The notes: a model not told the origin generated them from the letters alone. Counted from the first letter of the stretch, positions 6,539 to 15,435 are shown. The stretch: 22,817 bases of DNA from Gammaproteobacteria bacterium UBA7310 (GCA_002471665.1 DKQK01000012.1:168706-191522); one strand, 5' to 3'. Numbers and translations are program-made.

Positions 6539-9346
6539 TCAGAGGAGGGGCGCGGGCCCCTCCTCTGCTGTCTCGTCTGCCGTTGTTGTCTGTTGGTTGC
6601 AATGACGATTCAACAGAATTTTCAGTTCTGCCATAACAATGGGTTTGGACAGAAAATCATTCATTCCCACTTCAAAACAACGATCCCGGTAGTTTTTCAT
6701 GGCGTGGGCACTCAGGGCGCAGATGGTTTGCTGCGCTCTGTTGTTGTGAAGCTCCCACTGCCGTATGCGTAATGTGGCCTCGTAACCATCGATGCCGGGC
6801 ATTTCGCAATCCATAAAGATCAGGTCATATTGATGATTAATACCAATGATTTTATCCAGCGCTTCCTGCCCTGAGGCAGCGCAATCAGGATGCACATTCA
6901 GTTTGCTCAGATATCCACAGATGACCTTGGTGTTAACCGGATTATCATCCACCACCAATATTTTGGTGCCGCTAAAATCGGAACGAATCAATGGTGTCGT
7001 GGGCAGTTTTCGATTGAAGCCGATGCGATCCAGCAGAGCAAGCTGAATGGCCGAGATGCAGACCGGATACTCTTCAAAGATAGGCCCCTTATTCCCACCC
7101 TTTATCCGGTCGCGGGGAAAACCTGCTTTGACGGTCAGCACCAGGTTGGTATCCATCAATGCAGGATTATCCTGTATGAAATGGTTGACCTGATCACAGG
7201 TGAAGTCTTCACAGTACTGATCAATCAGCACAAAATGAAAGAAAACCTGCTGCTGGCCCGTTTGCTGTTTGGTCATTTCATTGAGCTGGTGTTGAGCCTC
7301 ATGGAGCGAATGGCAGATAGATAATTGAAACCCCCACATTGCGCGGTAGTCATCGATTAGACGGGTAAATCGCCGATCAGGGCAAATCAGCAGGATGCGC
7401 AATTGGGCGGCCAGTGGCTTCAGATCTTCCGGGTTGCTCAAGTTGAACTGCTTTGGGGATACCAATGGCAGGGTAAACCAGAACGTTGAACCTGCTCCGA
7501 TGGTACTCTGTAGACCGATGTTGCCCCCCATCAGTTCAACAAAGCGTTTGGATATGGAAAGCCCCAGGCCGGTTCCACCATACTGGCGGCTGGTGGATCG
7601 CTCTGCCTGGGTGAATTGCTCAAAGATAGAGCGCTTTTTGTGCTCGGGAACACCAACACCGGAATCACTCACTTTGATGATCAGTTGAGTGGCGTCAGCA
7701 TCGCAGTCGGCGGTTAGTGTAACCTGACCTTCATGGGTGAATTTGAACGCGTTGCTGAGCAAATTGCTTAGAATCTGGCGCACACGTGTGGCATCCCCGT
7801 TGATGCTGGCAGGTACACGGGGTGATACATAAATATTGAAGTAGAGCGCCTTGTCCCTCGCCACCACCGAAAAAATACTGGCGGTATCATCGATCAGCCT
7901 GCGGACCGGGTAGGAAACGGATTCCAGTTCCAGCTTGCCCGCCTCTATCTTGGAGTAATCCAGAATGTCGTTCAGCACCGTCATCAGGGTTTTACCCGAG
8001 CTGAGAATGGTGTTGAGATAGCTGGACTGTTGTTGATCCAGTTTGGTGTCCTGCAGCAGCTCTGCCATGCCCAGAATGCCGTTCATGGGGGTACGGATTT
8101 CGTGGCTCATAGTAGCCAGAAACTCGCTTTTGGTTTTTGTTAACAAGTGTGCCTCACGTTTTTCCCGATCCAACGATTTGATACGATGGGCCAAGCCCAG
8201 GGATAACAGTGTGACTTCAATCATGTTGCCCACTTGGAGCGAATATTCGGTAAACGCGGTAATAGGCAGAAAGCCCATGATATAGGCGTCATACACGCTC
8301 ACCGCCGATACCAGAACAAACCACGCCAAGGTATAGAAGGGTGCTGCCGGCACACCCTTGCGCCACATCAGCATGCCAACAATGGCCAGTGAAAGGCTGC
8401 CGGGAATCAGAATAATTACCACCACGTAAACCAGCCACACAGCCGGATAGATGGCCCCCAATGCCGCCAGCACCAGCCAGGTTCTGAACAGGTAGCGGTA
8501 AGCGTGCGCAATTCGAGGTGCGTACTGATTCAGAGAAAGGAAATGCACGGTAAACGGTATGCTGGCGGCAGAGCCCAGGGCGGTAATGATCAGCGACATC
8601 TGGAAATCGAAACCGGGATTGCTCGGCCACAAATATTCGATCGCCAGACCGCGTTCGATCATGATAAATGCAGCCAGGCACACTATGAAAAAGCTATAGG
8701 TGCCGTAGCTGCGATCACGCACAAAGAAATAAATACACAGGTTGTACAGCGCCATGATCGAAACCACACCGAAATAGATACCCTGAAACAGAATGCGGGC
8801 CTCATTGCGTCGTTCAAGTTGCTCCGGTGTCCATACATTGAGCGGCAGCTTCATGGGGTAGCGGCTTTGAAAACGCATGTAAATCCGAAGCGGCTGGTGG
8901 GCCTGTACCTCAATGGGAAAAATGAAGTTGCGCGCAGGGTAGGGGCGCTCATGGATGGGAAGGTGATCCCCTACACTAAAACGTGAATGCAGGTCCTGAC
9001 CGGTGGTATTCAGTTTGTAAACGAAGACCTCAAGATGATCAATCTTGTGATTGGCCACTTCCAGCATGAGATTCCGGCGCTGCTGATCAGAGGGAATATC
9101 GAAGCGGACCCACACCACATCATCGGTGAAGCCCATATTAAGCTCTGAACGCTGAATGGGCTCCCAGTGTGCATTGAGGTACCGTGGATCTTCAACAGGA
9201 ACAGCATTCGTTTTTGCTTGCACAAAATAGGACAGTGGCGGTGTTAATTCCGCTGCGTTATGCGTGATAGCCATACTGGTTCCGGGCAGCAGATAGCTGA
9301 CCAGTAACCAGATCATGGTCACGACCGTGGTGCCGCTGGTGTTCAT
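6539..9346 (-). CDS. hybrid sensor histidine kinase, 7TMR-DISM type
   Basis: A 935-residue inner-membrane hybrid kinase. After a signal-like segment (about 8-26) comes a periplasmic 7TMR-DISMED2-like beta domain (about 35-170), a seven-helix 7TMR-DISM region (about 185-390), HisKA with phospho-His415 in SHEIRTP, and HATPase_c with N532, G1 DSGVGVP (561-567) and G2 GGTGLGLS (590-597). Two receiver-like domains follow. The first (about 650-775) keeps an Asp at 709 but has LICPD where the acidic pair should be and YP where the conserved KP is expected, so it is probably a pseudo-receiver. The second (795-915) is complete: D800/D801, D846, S879 and K901. No HPt domain follows, and no response regulator adjoins, so the phosphorelay partner is elsewhere. 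The start has GGGGA upstream. The ligand is unknown. Confidence 0.93.
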   Translation of the reverse strand: MNTSGTTVVTMIWLLVSYLLPGTSMAITHNAAELTPPLSYFVQAKTNAVPVEDPRYLNAHWEPIQRSELNMGFTDDVVWVRFDIPSDQQRRNLMLEVANHKIDHLEVFVYKLNTTGQDLHSRFSVGDHLPIHERPYPARNFIFPIEVQAHQPLRIYMRFQSRYPMKLPLNVWTPEQLERRNEARILFQGIYFGVVSIMALYNLCIYFFVRDRSYGTYSFFIVCLAAFIMIERGLAIEYLWPSNPGFDFQMSLIITALGSAASIPFTVHFLSLNQYAPRIAHAYRYLFRTWLVLAALGAIYPAVWLVYVVVIILIPGSLSLAIVGMLMWRKGVPAAPFYTLAWFVLVSAVSVYDAYIMGFLPITAFTEYSLQVGNMIEVTLLSLGLAHRIKSLDREKREAHLLTKTKSEFLATMSHEIRTPMNGILGMAELLQDTKLDQQQSSYLNTILSSGKTLMTVLNDILDYSKIEAGKLELESVSYPVRRLIDDTASIFSVVARDKALYFNIYVSPRVPASINGDATRVRQILSNLLSNAFKFTHEGQVTLTADCDADATQLIIKVSDSGVGVPEHKKRSIFEQFTQAERSTSRQYGGTGLGLSISKRFVELMGGNIGLQSTIGAGSTFWFTLPLVSPKQFNLSNPEDLKPLAAQLRILLICPDRRFTRLIDDYRAMWGFQLSICHSLHEAQHQLNEMTKQQTGQQQVFFHFVLIDQYCEDFTCDQVNHFIQDNPALMDTNLVLTVKAGFPRDRIKGGNKGPIFEEYPVCISAIQLALLDRIGFNRKLPTTPLIRSDFSGTKILVVDDNPVNTKVICGYLSKLNVHPDCAASGQEALDKIIGINHQYDLIFMDCEMPGIDGYEATLRIRQWELHNNRAQQTICALSAHAMKNYRDRCFEVGMNDFLSKPIVMAELKILLNRHCNQQTTTADETAEEGPAPLL
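6540..6567. terminator. shared hairpin terminator of convergent genes
   Basis: A perfect 12-bp stem joins 6540-6551 and 6556-6567 around a 4-base loop (GCGG). It begins five bases after the DUF1329 stop and lies within the last codons of the opposing kinase gene, where it encodes the EEGPAPLL tail. There is no long T run on the plus side. On the minus side the stem is followed by a short AT-rich stretch. A bidirectional terminator is the likely function. Confidence 0.6.
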
Positions 9347-9587
9347 GGAGTCCCCAATTAATCATGAAACAGGTTGTGGCCTTTTCTTTGAGTGTAATGG
9401 GTGATTGAAAACTGTGCCAGTCATCCCCCATTTGTGATCCACTGTTTGAGCTGGATTCAACATGTGACCATATATGCGACCTCATTTAGTTAACTCAGGG
9501 TAAGAAATTGCGCTCCGTGGGTAATCCGGGTTGCAGTACACTTGCGGAGGTTTTTCTTCGTTTTAAGGCTGCAAAGGGCGTATAACA
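9347..9587. other. divergent intergenic region, kinase and acyl-CoA synthetase
   Basis: This 241-base gap separates the minus-strand kinase from the plus-strand acyl-CoA synthetase and must hold both promoters. I see only a short palindrome, AGTTAACT near 9487, and no -35/-10 pair good enough to call. No gene is supported in it. Confidence 0.4.
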
Positions 9588-11381
9588 ATGGGTGCTGTGA
9601 CTGATGTGTTGACCATGCTGGGTGTGATTAGAAAAGCCTTAAAGCTCAAGCCGCTACCCGGCGATACCCCGCTCAGTTTGGGCTCGATGGTTGCGCAGCG
9701 GGCACAGCAATCGCCGGATAACGTCATGGTGGTGTTTGAGGGGGTCACCCTGACCTGGGGACAGTTCAATACTAAGGCGAACCAGATGGCCCACTACCTT
9801 AAGAGTCAGGGTGTCAAAAAAGGGGATGCCGTGGCGCTGTTGATGGAAAATCGTATCGAGAACCTGGCCTGTGTTACCGCACTCGCCAAGATTGGTGCCG
9901 TTGCCGCCATGATCAATACCAGTCTTACTGAGGCGCCATTGTTACACTGCATTAAGTCTGTCGCTTCGGTAAAAGTCATCGTGGGGCAAGAGCTGTTATC
10001 ACCCTTGTCTGAGATAAGGTCAGAACTCGGTCTGGCAAGCAATGATATATTCTGGGTTCAAGATGCCGCGCTGTCCGGGGCAGGCGTAGCCCCGGAATGG
10101 GCCGTAGCGTTGGATTTTGAGGGGCAACCGGGTACGGATCTGCCGCAAACCGCAGAGGTTACCCTGAGTGACCTGGCATACTATATTTTCACGTCCGGTA
10201 CCACCGGGCTACCCAAAGCATCACGGATTACCCATGACCGTCACTACAGGATGAGCCTGGGCTTCTCAAGTATTCTGCTCAACATGTCTGAGCAGGACCG
10301 TATTTACGCCTGCCTGCCACTCTATCATTCCAGCGGAATGTTCATCTGTTTTGGCTCAATCATACACAGCGGTGGTTCCATGTTCCTGCGGCGCAAATTT
10401 TCTGCCAGCAACCTGCTGCGGGAGGCGCGCCAGCATCAGACCACTTGTTTTGCCTATATAGGCGAGTTGTGCCGCTATCTGTTACATCAAGCACCACAGC
10501 CTGATGATGCCGATAATCCTATTCGGAAGTGTGTCGGTAATGGCCTGCGCCCGGATATCTGGATGGAATTTAAAACCCGATTTGGCATTGAACGGGTGGG
10601 AGAGTTTTATGGAGCCAGTGAAGGAAACGCAGGTTGCGTGAATGCCTTCAATAAGGATTGCACGGTTGGTTTTTGTGGCGCCAGACACGCCCTGGTGCGC
10701 TACGATGTTCTGAATGATGAATTATTGAGGAGCAGAAAAGGGTTCTGCCAAAAAGTAAAGAAAGGCGAAGCGGGATTGATGTTAATGGAAATATCAAAAG
10801 ACGCCGTGTTTGATGGTTACGTTGATCCCGGTGCCACACAGAAAAAGATACTGACCGACGTATTCAAAAAGGGTGACCGCTATTTCAATTCCGGTGATTT
10901 ACTTAAGCAGGTGGATGTAGGGTTTGCTTTGGGTTTGCCACACTATCAATTCGTGGATCGGGTGGGGGATACTTACCGTTGGAAAGGGGAGAACGTTTCA
11001 ACCAACGAAATAGGTGAGATTATCAATGGCGCCGACTCCGTTGCGTACTGCAATGTCTACGGTGTGCAGCTGCCCGGCACCGATGGTCGCGCCGGAATGG
11101 TGGCTATATCAGCAAAGCACGGCAGCCTGCAGCTGCCGGCTATCTCACAACACATCATCGAAAAAGTCCCTTCTTATGCCCGCCCCCTGTTTATTCGCCA
11201 GGTAATGGATATGGATACCACCGGCACTTTCAAAATGAAGAAGGCTGAGTTGAGGGAGCAAGCGTATCATTTGGATCAGTGTCCCGATCCCCTGTTTGTG
11301 TTGAAGCCGGGATCAAATGAGTATGAGGCATTGGATCGGGCATTCTATCAGCAGATACTGGCGGGCACGGCAGGCTATTAA
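9588..11381 (+). CDS. long-chain acyl-CoA synthetase, FATP/ACSVL (FadD6-like)
   Basis: A 597-residue AMP-forming ligase that activates long or very long chain fatty acids to acyl-CoA. The ATP/AMP signature TSGTTGLPK lies at 202-210. The FATP-group markers FAYIGELCRYLL (288-299), GEFYGASEGN (338-347) and DRVGDTYRWKGENVST (457-472) distinguish it from ordinary FadD enzymes. The C-terminal TGTFKMKK (about 545-552) holds the likely catalytic lysine. Length matches the family. AAAGGG about nine bases upstream supports the start. It converges with the AraC-type regulator gene 25 bases away; only a weak 5-bp hairpin (11392-11409) lies between them. With the WS/DGAT nearby it could supply acyl-CoA for storage lipid (inference). 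Confidence 0.93.
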   Translation: MGAVTDVLTMLGVIRKALKLKPLPGDTPLSLGSMVAQRAQQSPDNVMVVFEGVTLTWGQFNTKANQMAHYLKSQGVKKGDAVALLMENRIENLACVTALAKIGAVAAMINTSLTEAPLLHCIKSVASVKVIVGQELLSPLSEIRSELGLASNDIFWVQDAALSGAGVAPEWAVALDFEGQPGTDLPQTAEVTLSDLAYYIFTSGTTGLPKASRITHDRHYRMSLGFSSILLNMSEQDRIYACLPLYHSSGMFICFGSIIHSGGSMFLRRKFSASNLLREARQHQTTCFAYIGELCRYLLHQAPQPDDADNPIRKCVGNGLRPDIWMEFKTRFGIERVGEFYGASEGNAGCVNAFNKDCTVGFCGARHALVRYDVLNDELLRSRKGFCQKVKKGEAGLMLMEISKDAVFDGYVDPGATQKKILTDVFKKGDRYFNSGDLLKQVDVGFALGLPHYQFVDRVGDTYRWKGENVSTNEIGEIINGADSVAYCNVYGVQLPGTDGRAGMVAISAKHGSLQLPAISQHIIEKVPSYARPLFIRQVMDMDTTGTFKMKKAELREQAYHLDQCPDPLFVLKPGSNEYEALDRAFYQQILAGTAGY

Positions 11382-11406
11382 TCAGGTGGGATGAGCTGTG
11401 GTTTGC

Positions 11407-12423
11407 TCAGGTAAAAGGTTGCCGCTCCAGCTGGTTGCGATACTTGCCCGGCGGCAGTCCGAACCAGCGTTTGGTGGCACGATAGAAGTTACTCAAATCC
11501 AGAAAGCCCAGTAGTTGGGAAATCTCCATCAGGCTGAGCGCAGAGTTAGCCAGGTACTGTTCCGCCAGTTCCTGCCGGGTTTGATCCAGCACGTCCTGAT
11601 AGGTGAGATCTTCCTGCTTCAATTTGCGTTGTAAGGTACGCTCGGACATGTGCATGGCACGGGCAATGTCGGACAATCTGGGTTCACCATAGCGCAAACC
11701 ACGCAGGATTTCGGTATACACACGATACTGTATAGAGGCGAAACCCATCCGTGCCATCTGTTCCCGCAATACGTTTTGATGCAGCTCGCACACCATTGCG
11801 CTTTCAGTGGGTAATTCTGCGGTCAGGATTTCGGTGCTGAACAGAAAGCGGTTCTCAGCCTGTTCAAAGCTTTGCGGGCAGCCAAAGGCCGCCTGGTAAG
11901 GGCGGGTATCCGGCGGTGCAGCAAAGGTCCATTCCTGCACCAGAGGCACAATGTTCTGCCGGGTAATCCAGGTGCAGAGCATCAATGTGGTAAGAAAGCT
12001 GAATTCAATGCGGGTACGAAACGCGTAGTGATGCTTGGCCAGGGACAGATAAATCCAGTAGCCCCGGTCATCAGCTTCCAGATTCATACTGACGTCTTCC
12101 GATACCACTGCCAGATTTTGCTGCAGGATACGCAACCCATCCAGCAGTGTGGGGCTTGCCATCATGGCGAACCCCACCTGATGCAGGCCACCGTAGCGGT
12201 CGCATAATTCACGGCGCAGTCCCAGGTGACGGTTGCCGGTTTGCAGTACCGCAGCATCCCACAGGTGGCCTACATATTCGCTGGGGTAACGCACGTCACT
12301 GTCCTGCAGCTCTCGTTCGCACAAGCCGCAGTCCTGCAACATAGGGCCGACATTGACGCCTTCGGCGGCAAACATATCACATAGGTTCTTCAGCCAGGAG
12401 GCCGACGCAGTCCTTTGAGTCAT
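11407..12423 (-). CDS. AraC-family transcriptional regulator with arabinose_bd-type N-domain
   Basis: A 338-residue regulator. The N-terminal two thirds (about 15-200) match the arabinose-binding-like domain of the OruR/ArgR-like group of AraC proteins, with phrases such as GLRRELCDRYGGLHQVGFAMMASPTL. The C-terminal AraC DNA-binding domain has two helix-turn-helix units: RLSDIARAMHMSERTLQRKL and, further on, SLMEISQLLGFLDLSNFYRATKRWFG with the closing PGKYR. Many regulators of this group respond to fatty acids or amino acids and control neighbouring catabolic genes. Here the neighbours are an acyl-CoA synthetase and, divergently, a small gene and WS/DGAT, so lipid genes are the natural targets (inference). 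The Shine-Dalgarno site is weak, but a good promoter lies just upstream. Confidence 0.92.
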   Translation of the reverse strand: MTQRTASASWLKNLCDMFAAEGVNVGPMLQDCGLCERELQDSDVRYPSEYVGHLWDAAVLQTGNRHLGLRRELCDRYGGLHQVGFAMMASPTLLDGLRILQQNLAVVSEDVSMNLEADDRGYWIYLSLAKHHYAFRTRIEFSFLTTLMLCTWITRQNIVPLVQEWTFAAPPDTRPYQAAFGCPQSFEQAENRFLFSTEILTAELPTESAMVCELHQNVLREQMARMGFASIQYRVYTEILRGLRYGEPRLSDIARAMHMSERTLQRKLKQEDLTYQDVLDQTRQELAEQYLANSALSLMEISQLLGFLDLSNFYRATKRWFGLPPGKYRNQLERQPFT

Positions 12424-12450
12424 AATCGTTGTTTGTTGTTGTAATACTCG

Positions 12451-12480
12451 ATTGTAGGCATGCTGAATTCACAGATTCAA
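12451..12480 (-). promoter_or_regulatory. sigma70-type promoter of the AraC-type regulator gene
   Basis: Read on the minus strand, TTGAAT (12480-12475) and TACAAT (12456-12451) are 18 bases apart. Transcription would begin near 12444 and leave a leader of about 21 bases before the regulator start at 12423. This is the best promoter in the region by consensus match. Confidence 0.5.
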
Positions 12481-12505
12481 GGGGTGAATTGTGTAGTGAC
12501 TGTAG

Positions 12506-12520
12506 ACCGTTACTAACGGT
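12506..12520. promoter_or_regulatory. perfect 15-bp palindrome, candidate operator
   Basis: ACCGTTACTAACGGT is a perfect 7-bp inverted repeat around a single central C. It sits in the divergent gap between the AraC-type gene and the small gene before WS/DGAT, 26 bases beyond the -35 box of the regulator promoter. AraC proteins usually bind direct repeats, so a dimeric repressor of TetR or MarR type would suit the symmetry better. I saw no second copy in the window. Confidence 0.4.
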
Positions 12521-12682
12521 GTGCTGCGCAACCACCGGCTTGTATGGTCCAATTCCTCTTGTTAGGGGCACATTAGTGTTTCGGGTCACAGATTTTGTCA
12601 TTTGTGGCCAGTGTGGGGCCGATAGCCAATCCGTACAATTTCGTCTCATATGGAAAGGATGAAACATTTAAAGGTGTACATA

Positions 12683-13042
12683 ATGACGCAACAATTTGCC
12701 TACATACGCTACCGGGCCTCGGCGGTGCTGTTTGATCTGGTACAACACTACATTGATAGTGTAATGATCCATCCGCTGGCCAACCTGTGGGTGTTTGAAA
12801 AACCGGTTGAGATTCTCAACCTGGGGCCGTTTATGCGCCGTATGGCGGTTAGCACGGTGTCGACGGTGAAGAAGGCCACGCATTCGTTGATTAATACCCT
12901 GGTGCCCAGAATTTCGGAGGCACAAACCGTTGCCGCAGCGGAGTATTTTTCTGGTATTGTTGGCTCCGGCCCGTTCAGCCGGGAATTCGGACCCATCCCG
13001 GAACCCTTTATCGCCCTGCGTACGGCGCGAACAATCAGGTAA
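12683..13042 (+). CDS. small protein of unknown function upstream of WS/DGAT
   Basis: I do not recognise this protein. In-frame ATG codons occur at 12650, 12659 and 12683. The last is chosen because AAGGTG lies seven bases before it and the others lack a good site, giving 119 residues. There is no signal peptide and no clear membrane helix. The N-terminal half is rich in aromatic and hydrophobic residues (FAYIRYRASAVLFDLVQHYI). The middle is a likely amphipathic helix, and the C-terminus is Gly/Pro-rich (GSGPFSREFGPIPEPF). It precedes the wax ester synthase by 53 bases on the same strand and is probably co-transcribed with it, so a role in neutral lipid storage is conceivable. Nothing in the sequence proves it. 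Confidence 0.6.
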   Translation: MTQQFAYIRYRASAVLFDLVQHYIDSVMIHPLANLWVFEKPVEILNLGPFMRRMAVSTVSTVKKATHSLINTLVPRISEAQTVAAAEYFSGIVGSGPFSREFGPIPEPFIALRTARTIR

Positions 13043-13095
13043 CGCTCCGTCAAATGCAAATGACGAACCGCCATATGAAAGGAATCTCCTCTGTT

Positions 13096-14499
13096 ATGAA
13101 ACCCCTTAGTGCAACCGATAATTTATTTTTGATGCTGGAGAAACGACAACAGCCCACTCATATTGCGGGTCTGCAGTTGTTCGATTTTCCGGAGGATGCC
13201 CCCAACAACTTTGTTACGCAATTTGCAGAGGCTTTACGTGCCTACAATCAGCCGGTAGCACCTTTCAACCAGCGGCTGCATTACCGTTTTGGCCGGCCCT
13301 ATTGGAAGCACGATGGGCAGTTTGATCTTGAGCATCATTTTCGTCATGTGGCGCTGCCCAAACCGGGCCGCATTCGGGAGTTGTTGGCCCTGGTGTCGGC
13401 AGAACACAGCAATTTGATGGACCGGGAGCGGCCGCTGTGGGAATGCTGTTTGATTGAGGGGTTGAAAGGTCGAAGATTCGCTGTTTACGGCAAGCAGCAC
13501 CATGCCATTATGGATGGCATGTCCGCCATGCGGCTGGGCACCAAGATGCTGTCCAATGATCCCGCTGAGCGTGATATGGCCCCGGTGTGGGCTTTCGATC
13601 TGCAATCCAGGTCCAATCACAGGATTACCAACCGGTTTGATGCCACTACCGTTATCGCCTCCGCCCGGGCCGGCATTCGTGCCAATCTGGCGGCCATTCC
13701 GCACGTGGCCAGAGCCCTGCAGGATAGCTGGTATAAATCGAAAACCGATGTGGACTACACCAGTATTTTCCAGGCACCGCAGTGTGTGCTGAATGAGCGC
13801 ATCACCGGATCCCGCCGGTTTGCGGCCGAATCCTATTCACTGGCCAGGATTCAGCGTATCGCCAAGGCCTTCGATGCCACCATAAATGATGTGGTGCTGG
13901 CCATTTGCGGCAGCGCGTTGCGGGATTACCTGTCGGAACAGAGTGCTTTGCCACAGCAACCGTTGATCGCTGCCATACCGGTTTCCCTGCGTCAGGATGA
14001 CAGCATTGGAGGCAATGAAATTGTCACCATACTGGCCAACCTGGGCACCCATGTGGCGGATGCGGCACAGCGTATGTCCATCGTTAAAGCCTCGGTTCAG
14101 GAAGCCAAGCAGCGCCTGGGCAGTATGACGCGGCAGGAAATCATGGCCTACACGGCCCTGATGTTGACGCCGGCAGGCATGCAGATGCTGACGGGCATGA
14201 TGCCCAGATGGCAGGCGTTCAATGTGCTGATCTCCAATGTGCCCGGTCCGAAAGAACCGTTGTACTGGAATGGTGCCCGCCTGCGGGGCATGTATCCGGT
14301 TTCCATGCCGCTGGACCGCCTGGCGCTGAACATCACCATTCTGAGCTACTATGATCAACTGGAATTCGGCCTCACCGCCTGTCGACGCACGCTACCGTCC
14401 ATGCAACGCATGCTGGCCCATCTGGAAACCGGGATTGAGGGGTTGGAAGCGGCCGCGGGCCTGAACAGTCTGCGCCGCAATGAGCGGCAGCTGGCATAA
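13096..14499 (+). CDS. wax ester synthase / diacylglycerol acyltransferase (WS/DGAT)
   Basis: A 467-residue bifunctional acyltransferase that esterifies long-chain alcohols or diacylglycerol with acyl-CoA, giving wax esters or triacylglycerol at the inner membrane and lipid inclusions. The catalytic HHxxxDG motif is HHAIMDG at 135-141. Other family marks are PLW at 113-115, NDVVLAICGSALRDYL from 264, and SNVPGP at 380-385. The frame is open from 13054, but the ATG at 13096 is preferred because MKPLSATDNLFLMLE is the usual family N-terminus; AAAGGA precedes it by a slightly long 12 bases. It follows the small unknown gene and converges with the Lon-domain gene. Paralogues often coexist in oil-degrading marine bacteria, so which activity dominates cannot be read here. 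Confidence 0.94.
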   Translation: MKPLSATDNLFLMLEKRQQPTHIAGLQLFDFPEDAPNNFVTQFAEALRAYNQPVAPFNQRLHYRFGRPYWKHDGQFDLEHHFRHVALPKPGRIRELLALVSAEHSNLMDRERPLWECCLIEGLKGRRFAVYGKQHHAIMDGMSAMRLGTKMLSNDPAERDMAPVWAFDLQSRSNHRITNRFDATTVIASARAGIRANLAAIPHVARALQDSWYKSKTDVDYTSIFQAPQCVLNERITGSRRFAAESYSLARIQRIAKAFDATINDVVLAICGSALRDYLSEQSALPQQPLIAAIPVSLRQDDSIGGNEIVTILANLGTHVADAAQRMSIVKASVQEAKQRLGSMTRQEIMAYTALMLTPAGMQMLTGMMPRWQAFNVLISNVPGPKEPLYWNGARLRGMYPVSMPLDRLALNITILSYYDQLEFGLTACRRTLPSMQRMLAHLETGIEGLEAAAGLNSLRRNERQLA

Positions 14500-14554
14500 G
14501 ATCAATAGATGCAGCATCACATGATGGCGTTTGCAGGGGGATATACAGGCCGGT

Positions 14555-14576
14555 GCGGTTCAATGGCCGGAACCGC
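14555..14576. terminator. hairpin between convergent WS/DGAT and Lon-domain genes
   Basis: GCGGTTC (14555-14561) and GAACCGC (14570-14576) form a 7-bp stem with an 8-base loop, followed on the plus strand by TTTG. It overlaps the stop codon of the minus-strand gene. The short T run makes it only a moderate candidate for ending WS/DGAT transcription. Confidence 0.4.
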
Positions 14577-15186
14577 TTTGACTCTGCACCAGCTCGGTAA
14601 GCGCTCTGCGTAATCCGGTCCACCGTTGCTGATGATCATCGCATTGAATCAACTGCTGTTTTGTCGGCACGGGAATGGGGAGCAGCATGATCAGATAATT
14701 CATCACCTGTTCACCGGTCAGTTCATCCCCAAAATATTCACTCAATCCGTTGACGATCATCAGCTCATCCAGCAGGTCCGTCAGCTCCTCAAGTTCCGCC
14801 CGGCCCGCTTGGCCGGATTCCGGGCGCGGCTCGCCTTGGGCAAGCCATAATCCATCGGCTTGTTGATGAATCCCGGACAGGTCTTGCCGTTGCGATCCCT
14901 CAATGGTGATGGCCAGCAGACCGTTCTCACGTTGTCCGAAGTCGACGATCTGGGCCTGCGTGCCAAGCGGATAGAACGGGGGGGTTGATTGTGCTGTTTC
15001 CCCCGGGCGAATCACCTCCCGGGTTTCCGAGCCCGGCTCCAACAGGGCCACCACAAAGCCTGTACCCGCTTTCATGCAGGAGGACACCATATCCAGATAG
15101 CGTTGTTCAAAAATCTGCAATGGCATTTTACATCCCGGTAAAAGCGGTGTATTCAGCGGAAAGACAGGAATAAGGTCACCGGACAT
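14560..15186 (-). CDS. stand-alone Lon N-terminal substrate-binding domain protein
   Basis: A 208-residue protein made only of the LON substrate-binding domain found at the N-terminus of the Lon protease. It opens with the typical IPVFPLNTPLLPGCKMPLQIFE, then RYLDMVSSC and a conserved-type YPLGTQAQIVDF. No AAA+ or protease domain follows, which is normal for this small family of bacterial cytosolic proteins of unclear function. The ATG at 15186 is preferred over the GTG at 15198, because GGTGGAG that would form the first codons of the longer form is a good ribosome binding site for the ATG. It is divergent from the ParA-type gene and convergent with WS/DGAT. Confidence 0.88.
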   Translation of the reverse strand: MSGDLIPVFPLNTPLLPGCKMPLQIFEQRYLDMVSSCMKAGTGFVVALLEPGSETREVIRPGETAQSTPPFYPLGTQAQIVDFGQRENGLLAITIEGSQRQDLSGIHQQADGLWLAQGEPRPESGQAGRAELEELTDLLDELMIVNGLSEYFGDELTGEQVMNYLIMLLPIPVPTKQQLIQCDDHQQRWTGLRRALTELVQSQSGSGH

Positions 15187-15355
15187 ACGCAACTCCACCC
15201 GTAATGTTGATCGTTAAAAGGCTGGTATAACATGCCCGGAGAGGCTTTGCCCAGTGCCGGGCCTTAATTTACCCTGCGGTAATAAGGGGGCCTCTGCCGG
15301 AATGCACCATGAATTGGCACATCGGCGTATCTTCCATGGCGCCCCGATATTTACT

Positions 15356-15375
15356 TTTATCTGACACCAGATAAA
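15356..15375. promoter_or_regulatory. perfect 20-bp dyad, candidate operator before the ParA-type gene
   Basis: TTTATCTG (15356-15363) and CAGATAAA (15368-15375) are perfect inverted repeats around ACAC. The dyad lies 61 bases before the ParA-type start codon in the gap divergent from the Lon-domain gene. The half-site spacing fits a dimeric helix-turn-helix protein. A transcript hairpin is possible but the stem is AT-rich. Confidence 0.45.
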
Positions 15376-15435
15376 CGTACCATCACTGCTGTTAGGCCGC
15401 TTCGGGCAACTTGAACTGATTGAAAGGGGTGATCC

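Noticed and set aside
14560..15198. Calling the Lon-domain protein a protease
   Set aside because: Only the substrate-binding domain is present; there is no AAA+ motif and no Ser-Lys catalytic region.
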